16,739 nucleotides of DNA. It comes from CAYFJO01 sp964343305 (GTDB lineage: Bacteria > Planctomycetota > Planctomycetia > Pirellulales > Pirellulaceae). A program made the translations under genes and the position numbers. The stretch is taken from assembly GCA_964343305.1 (NCBI GenBank), contig CAYFJO010000219.1, positions 1 through 16,739 on the forward strand, read 5' to 3'. This document shows positions 1 to 8,990 of the stretch, in pieces (the stretch's first letter is position 1; every line of letters starts with the position of its first letter). Under the pieces are notes generated by a model, which saw nothing but the letters and a program-made list of their open reading frames with translations, was not told the origin of the DNA and did no database searches.

Positions 1-83
1 TTCAGAGCGACGGTAATCAGGCTTGGTCGTCACCCATCTGGCTGGACGATGCGGAACAAGATACGGAAGAACGAGGCCAGTAG
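1..83 (+). CDS. 3' end of a gene entering from the left (possible CehA/McbA-type metallohydrolase)
   Basis: An open frame starting at base 3 runs to a TAG stop at 81-83 and ends in residues QAWSSPIWLDD followed by an acidic tail. 'A(W/Y)(S/T)SPIW(V/I/L)' close to a C-terminus is, from my knowledge of the family, common in CehA/McbA-type PHP-fold metallohydrolases. That makes this plausibly the tail of such an enzyme, but only 26 residues are visible. The stop lies 43 bp from the stop of the oppositely oriented amidohydrolase gene, so the two are convergent. It could also be chance open sequence. Confidence 0.45.
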   Translation, partial: QSDGNQAWSSPIWLDDAEQDTEERGQ

Positions 84-126
84 CTCCAATACCGCCCTGT
101 CTTTGCCGGAGAGCGCGATAACGTTA

Positions 127-3100
127 CTACGGAGATTCGGCGACCCACGTTCCGTTCAGCATCACACGTTTCACGTCGCCGATGACGCCGATATCGCGTG
201 AAGGATCGCCCTTCACCAGAATCAAGTCTGCCGTTTTGCCAGCTTCAATCGTCCCCAGACGGTCCGCGATCCCAAGAAACCGCGCGCCGTGAAGAGTGCC
301 CGCCGTGATTGCCTCCATTGGCGTCATTCCCAATTCAACCAGCAATTCCAGCTCTCTCTGATAGGCGCGCCCCGGTTCGCCGAAGGGAACTTTCGTGTGG
401 GAGCCGACGACCACCGGGGCGCCCGCCTCGTGGGACAACCTGACGAAGCGCAACATGTTGGCGAACGCCCTGGCGTCTTCTTCTGTGCCGTTCCGCTGCC
501 CGGCGCGTCGTTCGAAGACGCCCAGTGTGGGCGAAACAAAGACCTCGTGCTCCACGATCAGATCGAGCAACGGAGTTAGTCGGCTGGAGGAGTCGAGATC
601 AATTCGCGACCAGAGCCAATGCCTAAGCTTACCACGGGCGTTTGAGTCCACCCGAATTACAGACTTAAAGCGTTCGGCGTCTTCCGGTTCCGCCAGCGCG
701 GTTCCGAACGAGGTGACGTGCTCGATACCGCGCACCCCAGCGCGAATTGCGGCGTCGGCATCGACCAATTCGAGGTGCGCCGTCACCAGAACGCCGCGCT
801 CCTCAGCCGCCTCACAGACCGTTTTCACATGTTCGAGCGGTAAGCGAAAGTAGACCTTGATCGCCGATGCGCCGCGATCGACGTGCGCGTTGACCGACTT
901 CCGGGCGTGTTCCTCGCTCTTGATGACGATCGCCTGATTTGGCCAAACCGGCGGGGGGCCGTCGAGATGCGCGCCGCAGAGAAACACGCGCGGCACCGGC
1001 TCTCTTGCGGCGAACAGGAGATCGTAAAAGCGGAACGGGTGCCCGGGGTCGCGAAACGAGGTGATTCCACGCTTCAGTTCAAATTCGACCGGACGCTTGA
1101 CGTCGTTGCTCGAATGAAAGTGCGAATCAATCAAGCCCGGCAAGATGCTCAGCCCGGTAACGTCGATCATTTCCGCATCTCTGGGAATCGTCACCTCACT
1201 CCGTGGCGCCGCCGCGACAATCTTCGCGCCCCGAACCACGACGACGGCGTCCTCGACCGGAGTCGCCCCCCGTCCGTCAATCAACCTTCCGCCGATTAAC
1301 GCGGTAACCCTGGCCGGATCCGAATTGGCGGGCGGATTCATCTCTTTCAAGCCGCCGGTCTTGACGTCCGCGATCCGCAGCAGGTGAGAACCGCCTGCGA
1401 GATAGACGTCGCCCTTGGCAAAGGCAAGTTGAGCAGCGCCTGCCTGGTCCGGGACGCGGCCGATCGGCGTCACGGTGGCGTCACGCGGATCGATGGTCGC
1501 CAGCACATCGCCGAGGAAGGTCCAAATCCGCCCATTCGGTCCGAGACGAAACTCGTGGCGATGGCGTCGACGTTGGCTGAACGCGGTAACGGGCGCGACG
1601 GGTACCGGCTTGGTCCAGAGTATCTCGCCTTTGGTGACGTCGAGCCCGTAAAGCACCTTGCTGCTGGCGTGACCAATGACGTATCCCGGGAACACTTCAA
1701 CAACGGGGCCGCACACGCCGCCGCCGGGCGAGTCGATCTGCGCCGCAAAGTCCTGTTTCTCGACATCCCAGATCAAGAGGCGACCGGCTTCGGGGGTGTA
1801 GTCCGGCTTCAGTGCGTCTTCGGTCGGCTTGGCGGACCAGATGATGTACCGACCGTCCAGCGCGGCGCACGACCAGAAGGTGCGATAGGCGCTGAACGGT
1901 TCCCAAAGGCCGCCGGTTTCGCCGCTGACCGGATCGACCCACCCCATCCCGCCACCGTTGCGTCTTCGTCCGACGGTCGTGCCACTGGTGTAGATGCGCC
2001 CGTCGCTTCCTCCGTCAGTGGCGAAGGTCATGTGCACGCCGCTGTGCTTCGCGACCACGCCCACTTCGCGCGCCACAGGCGTCTGGCCGGCGGCGGCGGG
2101 AAGTTCCTTGCCGTCGGGCGAGATGCGACTGACGTCCAACTCCCACACGCGCGAGCTGGGGTAGCCGCTGAGATACGGCTTGCCGCGGAACATGTTCAGC
2201 GAGTAGGTGCTGACGCGCGTGATATCGTCGTTGCGGTAGACCGAGCCGGTGTCAAGGTTGTAGACCACAGCCTGACCGTAGCTCTCGTCCTTCGCCAGCA
2301 GTCGATGGTCGTCGATTTCCATGAGGAACCGGCAGATGCCGGGATAGCGTTGCACGTCGGCGTCGAACTGCTCCCACTCGGCGCCGGCGTTGCGCCGGTA
2401 ACGCACGCTCACCTGGCCGGCGGCGTCAGGGCGGAGGCTGTCTTGATCCAGTTCCGGCGGCGGCTGTTTGGGGAACTGCTGGAACCTGGTTCCGGGATCA
2501 GCCCTGAACCAGCGGAACGGGGGGCGGGGTCGCACATACGGCTGATCCATCCACGGCGCGGTATCCCTTTCGCGACGCAGCAACTTGCCGTCGCGCAGCC
2601 AGAAATTAATTGTCTGGGCATCCGCGTCCGGCAGGTCCGCCACTCGCGCGGCGCCGGTGATCGAACCGGTCACTCCGCCGGGCAATCCCGAGAGCCTGAC
2701 CGTGTTGTGATCGCCGGTGATGGGCCCGGTCTCAGCAAGCACGCGGCCTTCGCCGGTCTTGACATTGAAGCCCACCAGTTGCCACGGCTTGGCGCCCGCC
2801 GCGGCGTAGATCCAGTCGCCGCTCATCGAACAGTCCATATAGATCTCGCGCCGGTTCGTGTTTGCGCACGGCAGATCCGCGATGCGCGTGAATCGATCGG
2901 TCTTGGTGTCCATCTTGAAACAGACAAAGCCCGAAGCATCTTTCGTCCAGCCCACGCCGTACAGATGCCCGTCGTCGCCGAGGGCGTACCGGCCTTGCCG
3001 CACCTCGCCGCCGAACGGGTCGTGGATCTGCGTGTACCGGTTCAGAGCCGGCTCGTACACCACCACCATTGCTTTGCCCGAGCCGGCGTTGAAAAACAAC

Positions 3101-3630
3101 CGCCCGTTGGTCTGGAACCGTTGACGCAGGTGGAACGAGTATCGTTCGGTCTGCAGCGGATCGTCGCCCTGGTCCGATCGCAGTTCCTGCACGGTCGTGG
3201 TGCCGGTGCCGTAGTCGTGAATGACCGCGTTCTTGTGTCCCAGGTAGCCGTTCTGATAGACGAGGATCACATCCCACGAACCATCGGCGTTCAGGGCGTA
3301 GTACGGATTCTGCATCCAGACGCGCGTCGGGCCGGCCAATTTCTTACGCTCATCAGGGATGTCTTGATCCAGGTGGACGACAAGGTCGGTGACCGTTAGC
3401 GCCGGAGCCGCCTTCAGCGCCGTCTCGAGATCCGGTTGCGGCGCCGGCTGCCAGTCGGCGGGCTTGGTCCCGAGCATTCTTGCCCCGGGCAGTTGGGCCT
3501 GCACGGCCGTGGTGGCCAGGCAGAGCAACAGGGAACTAATGATGATTCGGGGTGGTATGAGATACCTATTGCGTTTCAAACATCGTATGGTCGTTCGCAT
3601 CTTCCGACTCTGTAACAACGTGCTATTCAC
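127..3630 (-). CDS. Secreted fusion: beta-propeller-like repeats plus C-terminal amidohydrolase
   Basis: This is a 1167-residue exported protein. The start is GTG at 3630, chosen because GAAGG lies about 5 nt upstream; an in-frame ATG at residue 11 is the alternative. Residues ~28-45 form a hydrophobic signal peptide with a likely cut after VQA. Residues ~50-760 are rich in short W/Y/G-containing beta repeats of the quinoprotein or propeller type. From ~772 ('ALIGGRLIDG') a complete amidohydrolase domain follows, with HxH at H837/H839 in 'GLIDSHFH', a possible bridging lysine near 925 in 'KVYF', H952 in 'TAHLE' and H971 in 'GIEH'. The usual strand-8 aspartate (GTD or GSD) is replaced by H1078 in 'GSHTK'. 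A periplasmic or extracellular role is inferred. Substrate is unknown; related domains act on dipeptides, imides and similar cyclic amides. The fusion is much longer than a normal amidohydrolase of roughly 400-450 residues. Confidence 0.88.
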   Translation of the reverse strand: MNSTLLQSRKMRTTIRCLKRNRYLIPPRIIISSLLLCLATTAVQAQLPGARMLGTKPADWQPAPQPDLETALKAAPALTVTDLVVHLDQDIPDERKKLAGPTRVWMQNPYYALNADGSWDVILVYQNGYLGHKNAVIHDYGTGTTTVQELRSDQGDDPLQTERYSFHLRQRFQTNGRLFFNAGSGKAMVVVYEPALNRYTQIHDPFGGEVRQGRYALGDDGHLYGVGWTKDASGFVCFKMDTKTDRFTRIADLPCANTNRREIYMDCSMSGDWIYAAAGAKPWQLVGFNVKTGEGRVLAETGPITGDHNTVRLSGLPGGVTGSITGAARVADLPDADAQTINFWLRDGKLLRRERDTAPWMDQPYVRPRPPFRWFRADPGTRFQQFPKQPPPELDQDSLRPDAAGQVSVRYRRNAGAEWEQFDADVQRYPGICRFLMEIDDHRLLAKDESYGQAVVYNLDTGSVYRNDDITRVSTYSLNMFRGKPYLSGYPSSRVWELDVSRISPDGKELPAAAGQTPVAREVGVVAKHSGVHMTFATDGGSDGRIYTSGTTVGRRRNGGGMGWVDPVSGETGGLWEPFSAYRTFWSCAALDGRYIIWSAKPTEDALKPDYTPEAGRLLIWDVEKQDFAAQIDSPGGGVCGPVVEVFPGYVIGHASSKVLYGLDVTKGEILWTKPVPVAPVTAFSQRRRHRHEFRLGPNGRIWTFLGDVLATIDPRDATVTPIGRVPDQAGAAQLAFAKGDVYLAGGSHLLRIADVKTGGLKEMNPPANSDPARVTALIGGRLIDGRGATPVEDAVVVVRGAKIVAAAPRSEVTIPRDAEMIDVTGLSILPGLIDSHFHSSNDVKRPVEFELKRGITSFRDPGHPFRFYDLLFAAREPVPRVFLCGAHLDGPPPVWPNQAIVIKSEEHARKSVNAHVDRGASAIKVYFRLPLEHVKTVCEAAEERGVLVTAHLELVDADAAIRAGVRGIEHVTSFGTALAEPEDAERFKSVIRVDSNARGKLRHWLWSRIDLDSSSRLTPLLDLIVEHEVFVSPTLGVFERRAGQRNGTEEDARAFANMLRFVRLSHEAGAPVVVGSHTKVPFGEPGRAYQRELELLVELGMTPMEAITAGTLHGARFLGIADRLGTIEAGKTADLILVKGDPSRDIGVIGDVKRVMLNGTWVAESP

Positions 3631-3938
3631 ATTACCTTCTTCGTTTTGTAATTCAATTCTGTTCTAATTCAACTGTGACATTCGCATTGGTCTTCATCAT
3701 ACCACACGTCGAGAAAGGGGCACGTCTATCGGGGTCGATTCAAGAGTCTTCCCATCCAAGAGGATGGGCACTTTCTCACGGCACGTCGGTACGTCGAGCG
3801 GAATGCGCGACGAGCTGAGTTGGTGCAGCGGACGGAAGCTTGGGGTTTGCTATGGCGTTGGCGACAAAAGGCCGAACCTGCCCCACACTTGTTGTCGCCT
3901 TGGCCGATTCCCCGCGTTCTGCCTCCCAAACAAACGGA
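3631..3938. other. Intergenic stretch with one short hairpin
   Basis: These 308 bases lie between the start of the amidohydrolase fusion and the stop of the Tat-exported gene. They must hold the leader of the former, but I see no convincing -35/-10 pair. A perfect 7-bp inverted repeat (CCCATCC, loop AAGA, GGATGGG) lies at 3751-3768. It has no T-run after it on the minus strand, so it is not a classic intrinsic terminator. Short open frames here show no recognisable protein. Confidence 0.5.
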
Positions 3939-5306
3939 TTATGCCAACGCGAGCTTCGCGGCGGCGCGCACGGCGACGAGTTGGCAGGGAAGGCAGTAGG
4001 GACTCACTTTGCGGCCCGGCGGGAAGTGTACGGCTTCGTAGGCGGTGAAGTGCCCTTCGGCCTGACTGTAATAAATGTGTCCCCACAGACTCAGACGGAA
4101 ATCATCGTAGCGGCCGAGCTGCCACAGACCGTCAAGCCAGTTGTACAGCGGCCAATCGTCGAGAAAGTTTCGGAACCGCGTCATGCCGAGGAATTGGCCA
4201 CCGCCGTTGAGCCGCGCAAAGACGATTCGCTCGGCAAGCGATCGGGGCAAGACGCCGCTCGATAGCAGTTCCGGCCAGTAACGGTAATTGGTGTAGCTGC
4301 TGATCACACTTTCGGTGACGTAGGCAGGTCGTTTTATTTTGCCGCCTTTCGGCAGGCTGGTCTCCACCGTTGGCGGCAACCACCAGTCGTTCGGGTCATC
4401 CGGCCAAACGTCACGAATGGCCTGAAGCAGTTGATCGTGGAGTGCATCGGCCAGACGGGTCAGTCTCCTCGTTTCAGCCGCTGAACTCAGTTTTCCCCAA
4501 TCCCTGAGCCCGCGGACGACCCAAGCGTTGTTGTGGAAATACGTCGCCGGGTCGTGGCGCCGATCGTCTTCCGGTACGCCAGCAAGCAAGGCGACCTTTC
4601 CCGCGGCCGTTGCCAGTCCCTCAAGATAACCGACCATGGTCTGCAGAATCCGCCGATGCCGATCAAGCCACTCTTGTCCGGCCCCGCGCTCGACGAGGTT
4701 TCGTACCGTGGTCAGCAACTGACCATATTCGCTCAGTGAAGGCCCCTGGAACTGAATGCTGCCGTCGCGGTAGATGAAGGTCTGCATCCAATAGGACATG
4801 AGCTGCTTGGCTCGCTCGATATTTCCCCAAAGCGAAAGCGCATCGACCGCGGAGATGATGGTCGGCGGAAATCCATCGCACTTGGCCCACATGTACTTCT
4901 CTATACCGTATTTCGGATGGTCGCCTTGAAAGGTCGCATCAATATGTGCCAAGCCGATTCGCACCACGCGCTCGAGCATCGCGTGTTCGAAACGTGCTCC
5001 ATCCGGTAAGCGGATTTGTGCGGCTCGCCGGGCGATGTCGTCGGGGTCAAAGGCCGGTTCGTCTCGTAGCGGCTCGGCACATGCCTTCACTCGCGCCGGC
5101 AGATCCTTGCCTGCCGCGAGAAGTTGTTCGCGAAACGGGTCGGTCATCGACGTCAACCATTTCTGTTTCCTGGGGTCGTCCCGCGGCGCTGCTGCCGACC
5201 CGCCGCCACCAATCCAATGGGAAAGACCGACGCCCAACGTCGCCCGTCCGCCAATCCGCAAGAGCTGTCGGCGGGAGACCGTTTCATGCGATTTTTTATC
5301 GTTCAT
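3939..5306 (-). CDS. Tat-exported, probably all-helical protein of unknown function
   Basis: The protein has 455 residues from the ATG at 5306, preceded by GAGAG about 9 nt upstream. An in-frame TTG 13 codons earlier is the alternative. The N-terminus carries a twin-arginine signal ('SRRQLLRIGG') followed by a glycine/alanine-rich hydrophobic stretch ending near 'SAAAP', so export of a folded protein is likely. The rest is rich in predicted helices with many aromatic residues and motifs such as 'HNNAWVVRGLRDWGKL', 'ESVISSYTNYRYWP' and 'YNWLDGLWQLGRYDDF'. This texture resembles (alpha/alpha)6-toroid enzymes such as glycosidases or lyases, but I cannot assign a family or catalytic residues. The C-terminus 'VSPYCLPCQLV' holds two cysteines in a CxxC spacing. 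It lies 308 bp upstream (minus-strand sense) of the amidohydrolase fusion, so cotranscription is possible but not shown. Confidence 0.8.
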   Translation of the reverse strand: MNDKKSHETVSRRQLLRIGGRATLGVGLSHWIGGGGSAAAPRDDPRKQKWLTSMTDPFREQLLAAGKDLPARVKACAEPLRDEPAFDPDDIARRAAQIRLPDGARFEHAMLERVVRIGLAHIDATFQGDHPKYGIEKYMWAKCDGFPPTIISAVDALSLWGNIERAKQLMSYWMQTFIYRDGSIQFQGPSLSEYGQLLTTVRNLVERGAGQEWLDRHRRILQTMVGYLEGLATAAGKVALLAGVPEDDRRHDPATYFHNNAWVVRGLRDWGKLSSAAETRRLTRLADALHDQLLQAIRDVWPDDPNDWWLPPTVETSLPKGGKIKRPAYVTESVISSYTNYRYWPELLSSGVLPRSLAERIVFARLNGGGQFLGMTRFRNFLDDWPLYNWLDGLWQLGRYDDFRLSLWGHIYYSQAEGHFTAYEAVHFPPGRKVSPYCLPCQLVAVRAAAKLALA

Positions 5307-5477
5307 CGTGCGTCTCTCGTGTTGGCGCAAACCATGCCTCGTCAATCTTCTCGATGTGTTGAACTGATAGGAATTTTAATGCGTCGCCGGCCGTGATGCG
5401 AGCGTCTGGAGAACGAAGAGGTCTGCCACAGATCGAAGGGATATCCGGGAGGTATATCGGGGACATCCACATTCTTC

Positions 5478-5771
5478 ATGACCATTCTCGAGGCATCCCA
5501 GTTGGTCATCCAAGCCGGTGCGATGTGCGAAGGCGGCGAGATCTTTGTGCTGGACATGGGCCAGCCGGTCAAGATCGTCGATCTGGCCAAAGACATGATT
5601 CGGTTGTCTGGTCTGCAAGTAGGCAAAGACATCGACGTGGTCAACGCCCGTATCGACTTGCTAAGGAGCCTGGCCAACGGCTCACCCAACCTCGTCGTCC
5701 AAGAACTGCGGGCCTTTATCCCCAAATATCAAGGCGCCGACGCGGACATCACACTACGGGACGCTGCCTGA
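5478..5771 (+). pseudogene. Remnant of a CapD/FlaA1-type nucleotide-sugar dehydratase
   Basis: The frame reads 'FFMTILEASQLVIQAGAM', then 'GGEIFVLDMGQPVKIVDLA' and 'KDMIRLSGLQVGKDIDVV'. This is the C-terminal half of the membrane-linked UDP-sugar 4,6-dehydratase family used in capsule and O-antigen synthesis, where intact members run to about 600 residues. Everything N-terminal of FFMTI is missing, including the Rossmann NAD site and membrane helices. After 'DIDVV' the family normally continues with a 'FTGLRPGEKLxEEL' block. Here it jumps to 'NARIDLLRSLANGSPN', which resembles the very C-terminal helices of the same family, so an in-frame internal deletion is likely. No ribosome binding site precedes the ATG. 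It is a convergent neighbour of the SIR2 gene, 24 bp away. Non-functional with high likelihood. Confidence 0.8.
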
Positions 5772-5795
5772 GTGCCAAATGCTTTTTGCAACGGC

Positions 5796-8700
5796 CTACC
5801 ACACGAGGGCATGAACATCTAGCGTTTCGAACAGTCCCTCAAACTGAGCCTGTAACAGTGGCCACGACCAGGGACCACTCAGCCGGACAACTTGGCGCAG
5901 CGAATCACGGGCGCGAGCCTGGTCTCCAGCAGCGATGTACTTTCTCGCCAGACTCAACCATCCAATGGGTGAAGTGGGTTCGATGCGAATGACTTTTTCG
6001 GACGCCGCAATGGCCTCCTGGTGACGCCCAGCGGAACTAAGGAACTGGGTGTAATTCAATAGCAAGTCCCGTTTCCAGGGTGTTCGCGCCAAGGCCATTT
6101 CCTGTACTTGAATCGATTCGTCGATTCTCCCCATGTGCGCGAGCAAGTGTGCTTTGTTGTGCAAAAGAGCCGTCGATCTTGGACAGGCCGCAATGGCTTC
6201 ATCGATCGCGACCAGTGCCCCTTCAAGATCCTGATCGCCGCGAAGCCGACGGTATCGGTTGTGTGCGTCTACGGCGGCAGCGGGAAGCTCGGTCTCGGAA
6301 TACTCGCAAGGTGTTAATTCACCTAGGTGGAGCACCGACCGCAAATCGTAACGAGTCGGTTGTTGACTTGCGGGTGCACCAATGGTTTTGCAGACCATGG
6401 CGAGGTATTGGGCCGCGGCGGCGTGGTTTGGATTCAACACCAGCACTTGTTGAAAGCAGGTACGAGCTTCAAACAATCCATTCAAATCCTTGACCGGACC
6501 CGACCACTCGAATTCGTAGTTGTGGATCACGCCGCCGCCTGGTTTTTCTTGCGCATCTTGGATGGGCTCCCAATCAAATGTTCTGGCGAGATTGACAAGC
6601 CCCAATGTTAACCAAGGGCGGTAATTCCTGAGATCCAAACCGAATGCACTCATGAGCACGTATCGCGCGGCCTCGACGTTTTTTAAATCCATCAAAGTGA
6701 GCGCGAAATCATTGTAGTAATCCGAGCTTTCCGGGTTCAGAATGAATCCCAGGGAAAAGCAGCGGCGGGCCGCAAGCGTGCGATGTTGACGCGCATAGAC
6801 GATGGCCAAGTCATGGTAACAGTGGTACGCCATCGGGTAACGTCGAAGGCACTCGGTAAGAAGGGACTCGGCTTCCCAAAGTTTTCCAGCGTTACGCAGT
6901 CGCTGTCCGGTTTGGATGAGTCCTCGCATGTCGGGCGGCCAACCTTCGGCTTTCATTGCACGAAGTGTCATTTCGGGGAGCTGCTGGTACAGTTTTTGAA
7001 GCACGGCGCACTGGCTGGATTCGAACTCAGGACAATGAGCATGGACCAAATCCCTCGCAGATAATTCAGGTCTTGGCAATGGACCTTCGTCCGGTCCGCG
7101 TGCGAGGACGGCGGCTCCCTGATAACCCACTTGCTGAAGTGCCGCGCTGAGCAGTTGATGATAAGCTGGCGCAACATTTTCTGCGAGTTGTTGGATCACG
7201 GGAATCGCCCTGGGGTTTCTTGTCTGGCCCAATGCAAATACCACCATCTTGGTGTCGCGAGGCGAGAGGTTTTCACTCGCTTGTTGCAGACGCAACACAA
7301 CATCTTGTGTCCCAATGGCACCAAGTGCATAGGCAAGATCTTCTCGCCCAAAGACATCGTGCAGGCTATCCAAGAGACATTCCACCAGGGGATTGATTCC
7401 GCGCGATCCCAAACTTGCGAGCGCCCAAACAACCCATTTCGTGGGGCCCCGGACGTATTCCAACTCGACAAGCAGCAGATCCACAATCCGTTCGACTAGC
7501 GCCTGATTGACTTCCGCCGCATCGCCCACAAGTGCCGCCGCACTGTAAAACGCCTCAGGCCAGGGCCGTAGTCTGCCATAAAAAAGCGGTGCTGTCACAA
7601 TCTGATTTAATGCACGTTGAATGAGAGGCGTCGCATCTTCAATGAGTCCGACATAAAACCGCAATGCGTCGTACGACTTGTCCTCCGCTAGCATCTTGAT
7701 GAATTGGTCGTCATCCATTTCAACGTCACACAAACGCAGGGCGGACAAGTAGTCGTCAATAAAAGAATCGTCGGACGTGATTTTGTCTTCGCGTTTGGTT
7801 GCCAAATTGAGTCGGAGTAATTGACCCACTCGATGTTGAAATTTTCCCGTTTCGTTTTCATTACTCGTGGGCGAAACGATGCTACCAAGCAGGTCAACAT
7901 ATCGATCCACAAATTCGCCCAGATTCTCAGGGATTTGACCAAGTTCTTCATAGCGCGCAAGTGTATAGTCCAATGCCGCTGGAAATTGGCAAAACTCAGC
8001 GAATGGCGATTGTCGTAGCAGCACTCCAAACTCACAAGTTCGTAGGTCGTCGGTAGTGCGTTCCTGGACGAATTGATCCACTTCTTCCTCTTTCAACGCA
8101 ATCTTGTGAGCGTCGGCTCCAAGCGCCGGAAATCGGACATGCGAGTTTTCGGGAAGCGCGTTAACAAATCCCCCAAAAAACGCATCCGAATCGTCGATCT
8201 CCACCACACCCGATCTTCGGTCGTGCGTCGCCGCCAGTAATTGAGTCACACGACGATTTAGCGAACTTCCGCGTGGAACGAGCCAAAAGAGGCCTCCTGC
8301 AAAAGCAGTCTTTGTGTTGGCCAACGACTGTAGCACGTCCATCACAGAGTCATCGTTACCGCTGTAGCCTGCCACGATCAGAACTCGGTCATGGACGGCA
8401 AGTTCCATTTTCTGCCGCATGTTGGCCTTCGCCAGGTCAAGTTCACGATCGAGATTTCGAATGTTGCGATAAAGGTAGTCGCCGTGAAGCTTGAGAATCT
8501 TTGCTCGACGGGACTGCGTATCGACCTGTTTGGGCAACTCATCGTTCAGGATCAAGCAGGGAAAGTGCTGACAAGTTTGCAGCACCGCATATTCCATCAG
8601 TCGATCAAAATTGGTTGTCAGTACTTGCGAGACATAACCTTGATTGACCAACTCAGCGATGTAAGAATGCGCCGATGTGGGCATCTTTCCGGCGATGAGT

Positions 8701-8990
8701 TCATCGAAATAGGCTGCCCTTTCCTGCTCTGATGGAAACGCGGTGTCCAACACGGAAGCGTACGCATGATCGGGATCAAAAAACGGTTGCTCGCCGAGCC
8801 ACAACTTTATCTCGTCGTCGGTAGCATGTGGATCGTCGCGCAGTCTTCGTCCCAGTTCCATGATGATACCGTCCGCGGTTGGTATTCCTGCTGAAGCGGA
8901 TACACCTGCACCAAGGAGAACCGTACAAGTCTTCCATCGCGTGACGGCTTGGATCACTTCTTCACTGGAGAGAATTGTTGATGGCTGCAT
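5796..8990 (-). CDS. SIR2-domain protein with HEAT-like and TPR repeats (candidate NADase effector)
   Basis: This 1064-residue protein has no signal peptide, so it is cytoplasmic. Residues ~1-285 are a SIR2/SIR2-like domain: 'LLGAGVSASAGIP' (G27-A28-G29), 'TTNFDRL' (N127, D129), 'LKLHGD' (catalytic-type H169) and 'AGYSGND' (208-213) for NAD binding. Residues ~285-480 are a helical linker. About 480-620 contain HEAT-like helical pairs such as 'RNPRAIPVIQQLAENV'. From ~687 to 1050 there are repeated TPR-like units such as 'AGKLWEAESLLTECLRRYP'. Known SIR2 fusions of this kind, such as ThsA, DSR and SIR2-STAND proteins, cleave NAD during phage defence while repeats sense or oligomerise; that role here is inferred. 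The ATG directly abuts the TAG of the upstream gene with no clear Shine-Dalgarno, pointing to translational coupling. Alternatives are a protein deacylase or a signalling hub. Confidence 0.9.
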   Translation of the reverse strand: MQPSTILSSEEVIQAVTRWKTCTVLLGAGVSASAGIPTADGIIMELGRRLRDDPHATDDEIKLWLGEQPFFDPDHAYASVLDTAFPSEQERAAYFDELIAGKMPTSAHSYIAELVNQGYVSQVLTTNFDRLMEYAVLQTCQHFPCLILNDELPKQVDTQSRRAKILKLHGDYLYRNIRNLDRELDLAKANMRQKMELAVHDRVLIVAGYSGNDDSVMDVLQSLANTKTAFAGGLFWLVPRGSSLNRRVTQLLAATHDRRSGVVEIDDSDAFFGGFVNALPENSHVRFPALGADAHKIALKEEEVDQFVQERTTDDLRTCEFGVLLRQSPFAEFCQFPAALDYTLARYEELGQIPENLGEFVDRYVDLLGSIVSPTSNENETGKFQHRVGQLLRLNLATKREDKITSDDSFIDDYLSALRLCDVEMDDDQFIKMLAEDKSYDALRFYVGLIEDATPLIQRALNQIVTAPLFYGRLRPWPEAFYSAAALVGDAAEVNQALVERIVDLLLVELEYVRGPTKWVVWALASLGSRGINPLVECLLDSLHDVFGREDLAYALGAIGTQDVVLRLQQASENLSPRDTKMVVFALGQTRNPRAIPVIQQLAENVAPAYHQLLSAALQQVGYQGAAVLARGPDEGPLPRPELSARDLVHAHCPEFESSQCAVLQKLYQQLPEMTLRAMKAEGWPPDMRGLIQTGQRLRNAGKLWEAESLLTECLRRYPMAYHCYHDLAIVYARQHRTLAARRCFSLGFILNPESSDYYNDFALTLMDLKNVEAARYVLMSAFGLDLRNYRPWLTLGLVNLARTFDWEPIQDAQEKPGGGVIHNYEFEWSGPVKDLNGLFEARTCFQQVLVLNPNHAAAAQYLAMVCKTIGAPASQQPTRYDLRSVLHLGELTPCEYSETELPAAAVDAHNRYRRLRGDQDLEGALVAIDEAIAACPRSTALLHNKAHLLAHMGRIDESIQVQEMALARTPWKRDLLLNYTQFLSSAGRHQEAIAASEKVIRIEPTSPIGWLSLARKYIAAGDQARARDSLRQVVRLSGPWSWPLLQAQFEGLFETLDVHALVW

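Noticed and set aside
1384..3399. Long open frame (about 670 codons) on the plus strand
   Set aside because: It lies wholly opposite the amidohydrolase fusion; its product has no recognisable domain and has the composition of antisense GC-rich sequence.
3751..3768. Hairpin as intrinsic terminator
   Set aside because: Only 7 bp with no following T-run on the minus strand.
3726..3929. 67-codon minus-strand frame between the two left genes
   Set aside because: No ribosome binding site, no recognisable protein, and composition like non-coding sequence.
5307..5345. TTG start for the Tat-exported protein
   Set aside because: ATG 5306 places the twin-arginine motif at a normal distance from the N-terminus and has a GAGAG upstream.
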